From assembly GCF_003668575.1 (NCBI RefSeq), contig NZ_RCVZ01000001.1:1-64000 (forward strand): a stretch of 64,000 nt of DNA, given 5' to 3'. Positions 17,707 through 26,344 of the stretch are shown in pieces (within the stretch, counting starts at the first letter, position 1; every line of letters begins with the position of its first letter). This DNA comes from Falsibacillus albus. Lineage in GTDB: Bacteria > Bacillota > Bacilli > Bacillales > DSM-25281. The notes under the pieces were generated by a model. The model searched no databases. It was not told the DNA's origin and saw nothing but the letters and a program-made list of their open reading frames with translations. The position numbers were made by a program, and so were the translations under genes.

Positions 17707-19179
17707 ATGGAACAGAGATTACCGAACTGGCTCAAGCAAAGAGCTTATTTAACGCCAAATAGAAAGGCAGTTATCTTTCAAGGGAAATCCCTCACATTTG
17801 AAGAACTATATAATGAAGCCGTATTGACTGCTAAAAAAATCTCCTCTCTATCCATCAGGGAAGAAGATACTGCAGCCATTCTTCTATCCAATCACATGGA
17901 TACATTCATTACCATCCACGCTTTGCAGCAATTGAATGTAAGGACGGTATTTCTGAATCTTCGTCTTACCCCACCTGAATTGGCATGGCAGCTGAAGGAC
18001 GCCGGTGTCAATCTCCTGATCACTGAAACTCAATTTATGTCAAAAAAAGATGAAATCCATTCAATTCTTCCGAATCTTCATGTAAAAACTCTTGAAGAGA
18101 TAAGTTCCAGCAATCCTGATGAAGTTTCCATCAGAGACGAGTTTTCCACTCAAGATGTGTGTTCCATCATGTATACATCTGGAACGACGGGGAATCCAAA
18201 AGGTGTTCTTCAGAGCTACGGAAACCATTGGTGGAGTGCGATCGGATCATCATTGAACCTTGGGATTCGAGACAATGATGTATGGGGATGTGCCGTTCCA
18301 TTATTCCATATCAGTGGCCTATCCATATTGATGAGAGGCGTTATTTATGGAATGACAGTCATGCTGTATCCCCAGTTTGAACCGAATGAAATGAATACAC
18401 ATCTTAAACAAGGAAGATTGACCATTATATCGGTAGTCAGTGCCATGCTGCAAAGGATGTTGAATGACTTGAATGAAGAGCGGTACCATCCATCCTTCAG
18501 GTGTATGCTGCTTGGAGGCGGTCCTGCACCTCTTCCTATCCTTCAGGCATGTATGGATCAGAATATACCAGTGTTCCAGACATATGGGATGACAGAAACA
18601 TCTTCTCAGATTGTCACACTTGCTCCAGAGGATAGCCTAAGAAAGGTCGGCTCCGCCGGTAAACCGTTATTTCCCTGTCAATTAAAAATTGAGAACAGCG
18701 ACGGCGGACAAGCTCTCCCGATGGAAGCGGGTGAAATTATCGTTAAGGGTCCAAATGTGACAAGTGGATATTTAAAGAGGGAGGATGCCAATCGGACTTC
18801 ATTCACAGACGGCTGGTTTAAGACTGGAGATATTGGCTACTTGGATGAGGAAGGTTTCTTATTCGTGCTTGATCGACGTTCAGATCTCATCATATCCGGA
18901 GGAGAGAACATTTATCCAGCCGAAATCGAGAGTGTACTGCTTTCACATCCTTCCATCGCTGATGCTGGCGTAAAGGGAATGCATGACCCTGACTGGGGAG
19001 AGGTCCCATTTGCATTTGTCGTAATAAAAGAAGCTGTAACAGAGATGGATATCATTCGATTTTGTATGGACAGACTGGCAAAATATAAGGTCCCTAAAAA
19101 GGTGCATTTTGTTAGCGAACTCCCTCGCAATGCATCTAATAAGCTGCTGAGGCGGGAACTGCCTTTGCTGATCGAATGA
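17707..19179 (+). CDS. menE: o-succinylbenzoate-CoA ligase MenE
   Basis: ANL-superfamily adenylating enzyme that makes OSB-CoA from OSB, ATP and CoA. The AMP-binding P-loop is YTSGTTGNPKG near residue 152. The adenylation motif is TYGMTETS and the hinge region is DRRSDLIISGGENIYP. 490 aa. taaggag lies 9 nt before the ATG. It must rely on its own promoter or on read-through of the terminator after menB. Confidence 0.96.
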   Translation: MEQRLPNWLKQRAYLTPNRKAVIFQGKSLTFEELYNEAVLTAKKISSLSIREEDTAAILLSNHMDTFITIHALQQLNVRTVFLNLRLTPPELAWQLKDAGVNLLITETQFMSKKDEIHSILPNLHVKTLEEISSSNPDEVSIRDEFSTQDVCSIMYTSGTTGNPKGVLQSYGNHWWSAIGSSLNLGIRDNDVWGCAVPLFHISGLSILMRGVIYGMTVMLYPQFEPNEMNTHLKQGRLTIISVVSAMLQRMLNDLNEERYHPSFRCMLLGGGPAPLPILQACMDQNIPVFQTYGMTETSSQIVTLAPEDSLRKVGSAGKPLFPCQLKIENSDGGQALPMEAGEIIVKGPNVTSGYLKREDANRTSFTDGWFKTGDIGYLDEEGFLFVLDRRSDLIISGGENIYPAEIESVLLSHPSIADAGVKGMHDPDWGEVPFAFVVIKEAVTEMDIIRFCMDRLAKYKVPKKVHFVSELPRNASNKLLRRELPLLIE

Positions 19180-19180
19180 A

Positions 19181-19225
19181 AAGCTGTTTTCTCAAAGAGT
19201 GTTGTTATAAAATTCTTATATGATT
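19181..19225. repeat. family B fragment between menE and menC
   Basis: Carries gctgttttctcaaagagtgttgtta, similar to one end of the family B copies near 49.9 and 57.9 kb. Only a fragment is present. Confidence 0.45.
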
Positions 19226-19264
19226 AGTTGATTGATTGGAGTCGAAGGTAAAGGGGGCAGAATG

Positions 19265-20371
19265 ATGATTAAGCATATAAATCTTCACGTTATCGAAATG
19301 CCTTTGAAGCAGCCTTTTATTACCCATCTTGAAAAGGTTTCAAAAAGGAGAGGGATCATTGTAGAGGTGGTTGATGAAACTGGATTGAAGGGCTATGGGG
19401 AAGCGGTCGCTTTCACCACACCATGGTACACAGAAGAAACCGTCCAAACCTGCTTTCATATGCTTAAAGACGTGCTTGTCCCTCAACTGCTGAAAGAAAT
19501 GATAACAAGCCCAAGAGCATTTCACAAAAGGTTCCATCCTATCAGGCGGAACCATATGGCCAAGGCAGCGCTGGATATGGCTTTATGCGATTTAGAAGCA
19601 AAGAAGCAAGACATCCCTTTATGGCAATGGCTGGGTGGAGTCAATCAGCAGGTTCCGGCAGGGGTAGTGGTGGCAGCGGACTCGGCAGAAGCAGCTATTA
19701 TTCAGATTCATCAGTATGTGGATCAAGGTTATGAACGGGTGAAAATTAAGGTTTCTCCGGAGCGGGATATTGATCTATTAAAGAGAATCCGGGCGAAATT
19801 CCCTGACCTGGACATCATGGCCGATGCTAATTCAGCATATACACTGGAAGATATTGATAAGTTAGTGGCCTTAGGTCAGTTCAATCTTCTAATGATTGAA
19901 CAGCCGTTGGGGGTGGATGATATTGTCGATCATGCTGAACTGCAGCAGAAAGTTGAAACCCCTATTTGCCTGGATGAAAGCATAGTGACCTTTCATGATG
20001 CTGAAAGTGCCATTAAGCTCGGGGCCTGCCAGGTAATGAATTTAAAGATCGGACGTGTCGGAGGTCTTCTTCCGGCTAAACAAATTCATGATCTTTGCCT
20101 GCACAATGGAATTAAAGTATGGTGTGGAGGAATGATCGAATTTGGAATTTCAAGGGCGCACAACCTTGCCTTGTCCACTTTGGAAGGTTTCTCGATGCCG
20201 GGCGATCTGTCTTCCTCAAGTCGGTTTTGGGAAGAAGATATCATTACACCAGCAATCGAGGTAGTCAATGGGAAAGTGACGGCTCCGATGAAACCGGGAA
20301 TCGGTTTTGATATCAATGAGAAAAGACTTGAAGAAGTCACGGTATTGAAGGAAAAATTGAATCGGATATAA
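19265..20371 (+). CDS. menC: o-succinylbenzoate synthase MenC
   Basis: Enolase-superfamily dehydratase making OSB from SHCHC; family members can also racemise N-acylamino acids. The barrel residues are visible: KIKVSP (first lysine), MADANSAY, IEQPL, CLDESIV and NLKIGRVGG (second lysine). Two adjacent ATGs lie at 19262 and 19265 after aaggggg. I took 19265 for spacing and resemblance to B. subtilis MenC. 368 aa. Confidence 0.93.
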   Translation: MIKHINLHVIEMPLKQPFITHLEKVSKRRGIIVEVVDETGLKGYGEAVAFTTPWYTEETVQTCFHMLKDVLVPQLLKEMITSPRAFHKRFHPIRRNHMAKAALDMALCDLEAKKQDIPLWQWLGGVNQQVPAGVVVAADSAEAAIIQIHQYVDQGYERVKIKVSPERDIDLLKRIRAKFPDLDIMADANSAYTLEDIDKLVALGQFNLLMIEQPLGVDDIVDHAELQQKVETPICLDESIVTFHDAESAIKLGACQVMNLKIGRVGGLLPAKQIHDLCLHNGIKVWCGGMIEFGISRAHNLALSTLEGFSMPGDLSSSSRFWEEDIITPAIEVVNGKVTAPMKPGIGFDINEKRLEEVTVLKEKLNRI

Positions 20372-20512
20372 ATTCATAAAATTGCCGTCTGATCATATAA
20401 ATAAGCCACAGAGCAGTTCTCTTGAAAATTATTTCTTTACCGCCTGCAGCGTAAAGATATGAAGACAAAAAAGAATCGAGAGAACGTTTTATCGATTTTA
20501 TTTGTTTAATAA

Positions 20513-20547
20513 CTAAGGGGCTCACATCGACTTGTGAGCCCCTTTTT
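20513..20547. terminator. bidirectional terminator between menC and the DUF1540 gene
   Basis: Perfect 12-bp stem aaggggctcaca/tgtgagcccctt with a 6-nt loop and a T run on the plus side. The 140 bp before it contain only a degenerate dyad (gttctct...agagaac). Confidence 0.9.
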
Positions 20548-20550
20548 CTT

Positions 20551-20709
20551 CTATGACAGCTTAGGTTCAAATGTTTTACAATCTGTTTCATAGGAATCAT
20601 CGGCATGGTTCCCTGTGTGGCTTACAACGTAAATTTGATCAGCCCCACATTTATTGCCGTTTTTCCAATAACTGCAATTGTGAACTTCACATAACACGTC
20701 TTGTGCCAA
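20551..20709 (-). CDS. DUF1540 domain-containing protein
   Basis: Small cysteine-rich protein of 52 aa with the pattern CEVHNCSYW, GNKC and ETDCKTF expected of DUF1540, a family common in Firmicutes and thought to bind metal through its four cysteines. The TTG at 20709 is chosen because aaggag lies 9 nt upstream and the domain starts there. An upstream in-frame ATG (20745) has no SD. Function unknown. Confidence 0.85.
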   Translation of the reverse strand: MAQDVLCEVHNCSYWKNGNKCGADQIYVVSHTGNHADDSYETDCKTFEPKLS

Positions 20710-20793
20710 GATGATCCACTCCTTATTTTGAAGATGATGATACATTCTTATTGTATACTCCTGTCATCACTTCATAAGTGGAAAGGGTTGGGA

Positions 20794-21828
20794 CTATTCT
20801 GTTTTTTGACGCACATATCGCTTGTCTTTCATGAATAAACTCCAAAAATACACGAATCCCGGAAATAGAATAAGGAATCCGACAATGTAAATGGTGAATA
20901 CTGCCCTGAATGAACTTGGATCGGTAAACCCTGATTCTATCGTCAGACCCGGATAAATAAAATAAGGCAAATGGGCATGCCCGTATACGTAGCTGGCGAT
21001 CATATATTGAAGGGTGACAGAGATCACGGCCAGGCGTGGATAACCTTTGATGCCATTTTTGTCCTTAGGCAAATAGATGGCAAGGCCGCCAACGATGAAA
21101 AAGAAAAGCGATGTCAGCAGCAGTGGCAGGTGATCCATCATTTTTTCATAAAGCCAAGTCGACTCTGTCCTTAATGTGAGCATGATTAAAAATGCAGACG
21201 CCAAGGTGATTGGGCCAAGTATCATCGAATCTCTCCGATAGACCTCATAGGCATCCCTTTCCTTTGCCGCTTTGGAATAATCAGCTAGAAGCAGGGAGGA
21301 TAGAAAAAGTGTGCTGCATATGGCGAAGGCGATGAACGCATATTCATTCGGACTTGTAAAAAGATCCTTGAGAAGTAGGATATGCTTGCCATCTGTAAAA
21401 TCCACAAAACCTCCGTGAGAAACAGGCAGTACACTGATCAAAAATGCCGGGATAATGATGCCGGATATGCCAGAGATATAGGTTAAAATTTTTCTGTAGT
21501 CATCGGCAACATGTGAGAATACCAGGAAAGCGCTTCGTATGGAGAGAAGAAGCAAAATAATGCTTCCAGGGATCAAAAGAACGGTGCCGAGTGTATAGGC
21601 GGCACCAGGAAAAAGACTGTAAACCCCAACGACGATATTGACAATGAACACATTCGTGACTTCCCAGGTAGGGGAAAGATACCTGTTGGCGATATTGGTT
21701 GCTTTGGTTTTATCCCGGTTATAATAAACCATCGACCAAAACCCAGCTCCAAAGTCCATTGTCGCCATTACTGCATAAATGAAAACAAATCCCCAAAGTA
21801 TTGTAATGGCAATGAGCGCATTCGTCAT
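20794..21828 (-). CDS. cydB: cytochrome bd quinol oxidase subunit II (CydB/YthB type)
   Basis: Integral membrane protein of 344 aa with about eight or nine hydrophobic segments and the N-terminal FIYAVMATMDFGAGFWSM, typical of CydB. With subunit I it oxidises menaquinol and reduces oxygen. Located 15 nt after cydA. The length and position resemble B. subtilis YthB rather than the CydABCD operon; no cydC or cydD follows. Confidence 0.93.
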   Translation of the reverse strand: MTNALIAITILWGFVFIYAVMATMDFGAGFWSMVYYNRDKTKATNIANRYLSPTWEVTNVFIVNIVVGVYSLFPGAAYTLGTVLLIPGSIILLLLSIRSAFLVFSHVADDYRKILTYISGISGIIIPAFLISVLPVSHGGFVDFTDGKHILLLKDLFTSPNEYAFIAFAICSTLFLSSLLLADYSKAAKERDAYEVYRRDSMILGPITLASAFLIMLTLRTESTWLYEKMMDHLPLLLTSLFFFIVGGLAIYLPKDKNGIKGYPRLAVISVTLQYMIASYVYGHAHLPYFIYPGLTIESGFTDPSSFRAVFTIYIVGFLILFPGFVYFWSLFMKDKRYVRQKTE

Positions 21829-21843
21829 CCTTCTTTCCCCTTT

Positions 21844-23196
21844 CTATGTGTAAATGGAAACACCTGCATCATCTTCATTTTCAAGCTCTTTTTCTGCTGG
21901 ATGCCTTTTGAAGTAATAAAGCAATACCAATACTACTGCAATTCCCAAAATGAGATACATCCCGGTAAACAGTGCGAAGAGCGTCGCGATATTCCCGGAG
22001 GTGGTAACCGAGTCGGCGGTCGTTAAAATATGATAGATCGTCCATGGCTGTCTTCCAGTACAGGCAAAAATCCATCCAAACTCAATTCCCAGGATGGCAA
22101 GAGGGCCGGTAAATACAAAAACCCAGAGCATCCATTTTAAAAATCGTTCTTTTTTCATCAATTTGTTCCAGACATATGCAGCCAAAGCAACTAAAATCAA
22201 TAAACTTCCGATTCCCACCATGGCGTTGAAAAGGGTATGCACGAAGAGTGGTGGCCAATCATTTTCCGGAAAATCATGCAATCCTTTCACTTCGGTATCG
22301 AAGCTATTTCCGGCCAGGAAACTCAAGGCCCAAGGGACCTCGATCGCCCATTTCACTTCTTCGCTTTTACGATCGGTGAAACCGCCTATAGCCAATGGTG
22401 CATGTGACTGTGTCACAAATAATCCTTCTGCAGCTGCAAGTTTTTCCGGTTGGTATTCGTGAAGCCCCTGGGCGGATTCATGACCATTGATCGCAGTCAG
22501 GAATGCGAAGATTCCGCCTGTCAAAAGGCACAGCATCAGTGCTTTGTGATGGAATTTATAGATCTTGCTTCCGAAGTCACACTTCAACATTTTATAGGCC
22601 GATACCGACGCAATCGTGAATGCTCCGGTCACATAAGCGGACAGTCCGACATGTCCAGCTGTCACAAAAAAGCTTGGGTTGAAAAAAGCAGCCCATGGAT
22701 CTATGTCCGTGATGCGGCCATTGACGATTTTAAAGCCTGCAGGTGTTCCTTCGAATGCATGTACATTTGTAATCAATACTGCTGAGGCAAGGCCGCCGAT
22801 CACCACGAGGACGAGACTGAGGATTCGCATCCATGGTAGAATCCGGTTGGCTGCATATACGTAAATCGACATAAATAGTGCTTCAATGAAAAAAGCATAC
22901 ATCTCGATTTGAAATGGTAGCGCCATGACTCTTCCGATAACCTCCATGAACCCGGGCCAGAGGAGTGATAACTGCACACCTGCGATCGTTCCGGAGGGAA
23001 TGCCGACACCGAGTAAAACAGCGAAAGCGCGTGTCCATCTTTTTCCCATGATGGCATATTCAGCATCCTTTGTTCTTTGATAAAGAATTTCTGCAACAAG
23101 GACCATTAAAGGAATCCCTACACCAAGTGTGGCAAAAATGATATGAAAAGCCATAGTCGTACCAAATAGAGATCGGGCAATCGTCAAATCATCCAT
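21844..23196 (-). CDS. cydA: cytochrome bd quinol oxidase subunit I (CydA/YthA type)
   Basis: Carries the heme ligands and quinol site. H18 in MAFHIIF, the acidic residues in FQIEMYAFFIEALFM, a histidine in AGHVGLSAY and the signature GRQPW near the C-terminus are all visible. The start is ATG 23196 with aaggag upstream; an in-frame start at 23244 lacks an SD. 450 aa, a short-Q-loop form. First gene of a two-gene operon, next to the menaquinone genes. Confidence 0.94.
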   Translation of the reverse strand: MDDLTIARSLFGTTMAFHIIFATLGVGIPLMVLVAEILYQRTKDAEYAIMGKRWTRAFAVLLGVGIPSGTIAGVQLSLLWPGFMEVIGRVMALPFQIEMYAFFIEALFMSIYVYAANRILPWMRILSLVLVVIGGLASAVLITNVHAFEGTPAGFKIVNGRITDIDPWAAFFNPSFFVTAGHVGLSAYVTGAFTIASVSAYKMLKCDFGSKIYKFHHKALMLCLLTGGIFAFLTAINGHESAQGLHEYQPEKLAAAEGLFVTQSHAPLAIGGFTDRKSEEVKWAIEVPWALSFLAGNSFDTEVKGLHDFPENDWPPLFVHTLFNAMVGIGSLLILVALAAYVWNKLMKKERFLKWMLWVFVFTGPLAILGIEFGWIFACTGRQPWTIYHILTTADSVTTSGNIATLFALFTGMYLILGIAVVLVLLYYFKRHPAEKELENEDDAGVSIYT

Positions 23197-23311
23197 CGGA
23201 AAATACTCCTTTTTTATTCGATAGTATTTCCTTATTGTCCACAAATTCCCTCTTTTTATGCATGGATGGAATAAAATGCTGCCTGCTCACTCCGCTGTGT
23301 TTCGACCACAC

Positions 23312-23351
23312 AAAAAAACGGAGCATGGACGAAAGAATCCATGCTCCGTTT
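23312..23351 (-). terminator. terminator of the zinc-binding lipoprotein gene
   Basis: 14-bp perfect stem aaacggagcatgga/tccatgctccgttt followed on the minus strand by seven T. Confidence 0.92.
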
Positions 23352-23383
23352 ACTGGATGGGATGTAAAACCATTACACCCCGT

Positions 23384-24301
23384 TCAATAATTTAAAGCTT
23401 TTTTCAGTGTAGCGATATTTTTTCTCATCAAACTGAAATAGTCATCATGATTTTTGATGTTGTTTTCATTTAAGACGGCGAGATTATAGAGTGTGAGCGA
23501 CTGTGCTCCGACTGCTTTTTTGACCACATCCGTCAGTCGTGAAGGGACGTTTTGTTCAAATAAGATATATTTGAGATGTGCTTTTTTTGCTGTCTCCACA
23601 ATTTTTTTCAGATCCTGCTGTGATGGTTCATCCGAAGTCGAAATGCCTGCAACAGATGTTTGCTTCAACCCGTAGCGGCTTTCCCAGTAGCTGTATGCTG
23701 CATGTGAAACGATAAATTCTTTATGTTTTGCCTGACTTGCCATTTTGGCAAAGTCGGAGTCGAGTTGATCTAATTTAGCCGCAAGCTTATCATAATTTTG
23801 TTCAAACTCAGTTTTATGCTTCGGCATTTCTGATGAAAGTGTTTTGGTGATTTGTTTGGCCATTTCTTTTGCATATATAGGGTCAAGCCAAATATGTGGA
23901 TTGACGTCGCCATTTTTATTTTCTGCTGGCTGAGCGTCCAGGTTGATTTTTTCACCAAGCGGCACCAGCTTTACATTTTCATCCTTCAGCGTTTGTTCAG
24001 ATTTATTTACGAATCCTTCAAGGCCAAGCCCCACATAAAATAATAAATCTGAATCTGCGAGATTCATCATATCCTTTTGAGATGGTTCAAACGTATGCTC
24101 ATCTGAACCTGGAGGATAAATAGTGTTGACAGTTACATACTTTCCACCGATTAATTTTGTGAATTCTTGAATGGGATAAACTGTCGTATAGATGTCCAAG
24201 TGATTTTTCTTCTTTTTTGAGGCTGTATTTTTCTGTTGTTCACTGCAGGCTGATAATGAAATTATTATCAATATCGAAAGTATTAGTTTTAATACACGCA
24301 T
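23384..24301 (-). CDS. zinc ABC transporter substrate-binding lipoprotein (ZnuA/AdcA type)
   Basis: Cluster 9 metal-binding lipoprotein of 305 aa. Signal peptide with lipobox SLSAC. Metal ligands are probably the histidines in DEHTFEP, NPHIWLDP and VSHAAYSYW, plus an acidic residue near the C-terminus. ATG 24301 has aaggag upstream. Two Zur-box-like sites precede it, which argues for zinc rather than manganese. No permease or ATPase gene is adjacent, so it probably serves a transporter encoded elsewhere. Confidence 0.9.
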   Translation of the reverse strand: MRVLKLILSILIIISLSACSEQQKNTASKKKKNHLDIYTTVYPIQEFTKLIGGKYVTVNTIYPPGSDEHTFEPSQKDMMNLADSDLLFYVGLGLEGFVNKSEQTLKDENVKLVPLGEKINLDAQPAENKNGDVNPHIWLDPIYAKEMAKQITKTLSSEMPKHKTEFEQNYDKLAAKLDQLDSDFAKMASQAKHKEFIVSHAAYSYWESRYGLKQTSVAGISTSDEPSQQDLKKIVETAKKAHLKYILFEQNVPSRLTDVVKKAVGAQSLTLYNLAVLNENNIKNHDDYFSLMRKNIATLKKALNY

Positions 24302-24321
24302 AAAGTGACTCCTTCCAAAGT

Positions 24322-24342
24322 GAAACGTAATCATTCCGATTT
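24322..24342 (-). promoter_or_regulatory. Zur operator, proximal
   Basis: The sequence gaaacgtaatcattccgattt matches about 18 of 21 positions of the Bacillus Zur box AAATCGTAATNATTACGATTT. It sits just upstream of the SD of the zinc-binding lipoprotein gene. Confidence 0.75.
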
Positions 24343-24352
24343 AAAAAGCGAA

Positions 24353-24373
24353 TAATAAGAATCATTCCGATTT
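24353..24373 (-). promoter_or_regulatory. Zur operator, distal (weaker)
   Basis: Shares aatcattccgattt with the proximal box, while its other half is degenerate. The two copies are 31 bp apart. Confidence 0.5.
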
Positions 24374-24402
24374 AACATTGTTAATCATACAAAAACACAC
24401 AA

Positions 24403-24434
24403 AAAAAAGCAAGAATTTATTTTTTCTTGCTTTT
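24403..24434 (-). terminator. terminator overlapping the end of yidD
   Basis: Stem aaaagcaagaa/ttcttgctttt with a T run on the minus strand. Its 5' arm is the last codons of yidD (lysine-rich). Confidence 0.75.
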
Positions 24435-24665
24435 TAGGAAGCCTGGCCATTGTTCTGGTACGTCATCAAAACCTCCTGGATGCATTGGATGACATTTGGA
24501 TATTCTTTTTATCGCAAGCCAACCGCCTTTGATGGCGCCGAATCTCTGCACAGCTTCGAGCCCGTAGTGTGAACAAGTTGGATAAAATCTGCAACTCGGA
24601 GGCTTTATCGGTGAAATGAACTTTTGATAAACACGGATCAATTTAATGAAGATATATTTTAACAT
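24417..24665 (-). CDS. yidD: membrane protein insertion efficiency factor YidD
   Basis: 82-aa member of the YidD family (YtjA in B. subtilis), a small membrane-associated protein linked to YidC-dependent insertion. Family signatures are [17 protein letters not shown] and CHPMHPGG. aggagag precedes the ATG. Confidence 0.95.
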   Translation of the reverse strand: MLKYIFIKLIRVYQKFISPIKPPSCRFYPTCSHYGLEAVQRFGAIKGGWLAIKRISKCHPMHPGGFDDVPEQWPGFLKSKKK

Positions 24666-24760
24666 CTTTTCTTCTCTCCTAACTTCATTTTCATTATATC
24701 ATGAGATATTTCTCACTTAAAAATTGATTAATCATATAAATATACTAGGAATTTAATGTG

Positions 24761-24769
24761 TGTTATAAT
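24761..24769 (+). promoter_or_regulatory. extended -10 promoter of luxS
   Basis: TGTTATAAT (TG-N-TATAAT), 40 nt before the luxS start. No clear -35 is seen. Confidence 0.5.
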
Positions 24770-24808
24770 AATACATGAAGATATTAGAATAAAAGGAGTG
24801 AGGAATCA

Positions 24809-25282
24809 ATGCCTTCAGTCGAAAGTTTTGAATTGGACCATAATGCGGTGAAAGCGCCATATGTACGCCATTGTGGTGTTCATAAAGTAGGCAGCGACGG
24901 TGTTGTCAATAAATTTGATATTCGCTTTTGCCAACCTAATAAGCAGGCAATGAAGCCAGATGCGATTCATACACTTGAGCATTTGCTAGCATTCAACATT
25001 CGTGAATTTGCTGATCGCTATGATCATTTTGATATTATCGATATCTCGCCTATGGGCTGCCAAACAGGCTACTATCTTGTCGTGAGTGGTGAGCCGGAAG
25101 TGGAAGAGATCATTGATTTGCTCGAAGCAACTATGAAAAGTGCAGTTGAAATCACTGATATCCCTGCTGCCAATGAAAAACAATGCGGTCAGGCGAAATT
25201 GCATGATTTAGAAGGTGCAAAGAACTTGATGCGTTTTTGGCTTGAACAAAGCAAAGAAGATTTGAAGCAAGTATTTGCATAA
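24809..25282 (+). CDS. luxS: S-ribosylhomocysteine lyase LuxS
   Basis: Cleaves S-ribosylhomocysteine to homocysteine and DPD, the precursor of autoinducer 2, in recycling of the SAM by-product. The metal site is complete: H54 and H58 in HTLEH, and C126 in KQCGQ. 157 aa, normal. aaaggag precedes the ATG. Confidence 0.98.
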   Translation: MPSVESFELDHNAVKAPYVRHCGVHKVGSDGVVNKFDIRFCQPNKQAMKPDAIHTLEHLLAFNIREFADRYDHFDIIDISPMGCQTGYYLVVSGEPEVEEIIDLLEATMKSAVEITDIPAANEKQCGQAKLHDLEGAKNLMRFWLEQSKEDLKQVFA

Positions 25283-25285
25283 TCC

Positions 25286-25329
25286 AAAAAAAGCTGTCCC
25301 AAGGGAACTTCCTCTGGGGCAGCTTTTTT
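25286..25329. terminator. bidirectional terminator after luxS
   Basis: Stem aaaaaagctgtccc/ggggcagctttttt with T runs on both strands, between convergent luxS and the ytzI-like gene. Confidence 0.9.
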
Positions 25330-25342
25330 GTGGTGCAGTGTT

Positions 25343-25540
25343 TTATTCAGTTTGATCACTTTCATCCACTTCAGGATCTCCGACGCTGTTTTCATCGCTC
25401 TTCAAATCAGGGTTATCTTTGATGGGATCTATGGTGTGTTTATACTTGTAGGCTTTTGAAGTCGTAAGAACGGAAAGAAGCAGGACGACAAAGACTATGA
25501 TGATGGCAATGATCAGGATGATTAAGACTGTGGTGTTCAT
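25343..25540 (-). CDS. ytzI: YtzI-like small membrane protein
   Basis: 65 aa. One long hydrophobic N-terminal segment (about residues 4-24) is followed by TSKAYKYKHTIDP and an acidic tail. It resembles the Bacillus YtzI small protein. ATG 25540 is preceded by aaggagg; an in-frame upstream start (25588) has no SD. Function unknown. Confidence 0.75.
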   Translation of the reverse strand: MNTTVLIILIIAIIIVFVVLLLSVLTTSKAYKYKHTIDPIKDNPDLKSDENSVGDPEVDESDQTE

Positions 25541-25685
25541 ACTAAGAGCCTCCTTGATAACTCTCTCTTTTAAGAGATATTTTACCACGTATTAAGTAGA
25601 TAGTGGCAAATAATGTCTGAATCGTTCAATGGACGGATATCATTTTGTCGAAATTTTGGTAAAATTGTACAAAGGAGGTATGAAT

Positions 25686-25862
25686 GTGAACGTTTCTGCT
25701 TTAATGGGTCAGCAAGTGTCGGAATTAAGGCACACGCTGAATCTGAATTTATTGAAAAGCCAGATGGCCACCCAAACTGCTCAGGCAGTCGTCATGCTCG
25801 ATAAGATGACTCCGGCAGCACCTCACCCATATAAAGGGAATTCCATTGACTTGAAAGGGTAA
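25686..25862 (+). CDS. YjfB-like putative motility protein
   Basis: 58 aa. The pattern NVSALMGQQVS...LNLNLLKSQMATQTAQAVVMLDKM fits the YjfB family, whose B. subtilis member belongs to the motility sigma-D regulon. GTG 25686 is chosen because aaaggagg lies 7 nt upstream; ATG 25680 in the same frame would overlap the SD. I found no convincing sigma-D promoter. Single gene between terminators. Confidence 0.7.
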   Translation: MNVSALMGQQVSELRHTLNLNLLKSQMATQTAQAVVMLDKMTPAAPHPYKGNSIDLKG

Positions 25863-25871
25863 TATCCCAAC

Positions 25872-25904
25872 AGGGACTGAATGGCAGCATTTCATTCAGT
25901 CCCT
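25872..25904. terminator. bidirectional terminator
   Basis: 12-bp stem agggactgaatg/cattcagtccct between convergent genes. T-rich sequence follows on the plus side. Confidence 0.75.
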
Positions 25905-25911
25905 ATTTGTA

Positions 25912-26163
25912 TTAATGCAAGTGTTTAATATAATTGGGATCGATGCTTTTTCCCTCTTTGCGTGCAAACTTTTCCTTCAATGTTTCCAGTAAATATTGAC
26001 GGATGAAATATTGAAGTTCATCCGTTCTCATATCCCCAACTATCGTCATAAGTTCTTCCCTATTATAATGCTCCAGTACGGTAAAGGTAATCGTATCTAA
26101 ATCTTCCTCATCCCCTGATAAGCGGTCTCTATAGATTGCAAATAATTCATCCACCAGCCTCAT
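25912..26163 (-). CDS. DUF6154 family protein
   Basis: 83-aa soluble, acidic, helical-looking protein. LVDELFAIYRDRLSGDEEDLD and the following pattern fit DUF6154, found in Bacillaceae. ATG 26163 has an aaggag about 12 nt upstream. The alternative upstream start would add 18 residues without support. Function unknown. Confidence 0.7.
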   Translation of the reverse strand: MRLVDELFAIYRDRLSGDEEDLDTITFTVLEHYNREELMTIVGDMRTDELQYFIRQYLLETLKEKFARKEGKSIDPNYIKHLH

Positions 26164-26344
26164 TGTCTTTTCTGACTCCTTTTCTATGAAAATGTGTGTG
26201 TGCATAAGGACAAACATTTATACATCTTTCGATTTAAATCATATTATGTAGAAATAAACAAAAGGTTTTACTTTATTTATACCCTACAACAATGAAAGTA
26301 ATCATACACACTAGGAAGGCGGGGGTATTCTGGGAAAATTCATC

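Noticed and set aside
25600-25685. Sigma-D promoter before the YjfB-like gene
   Set aside because: gacggatat resembles the -10, but no TAAA lies at the required distance.
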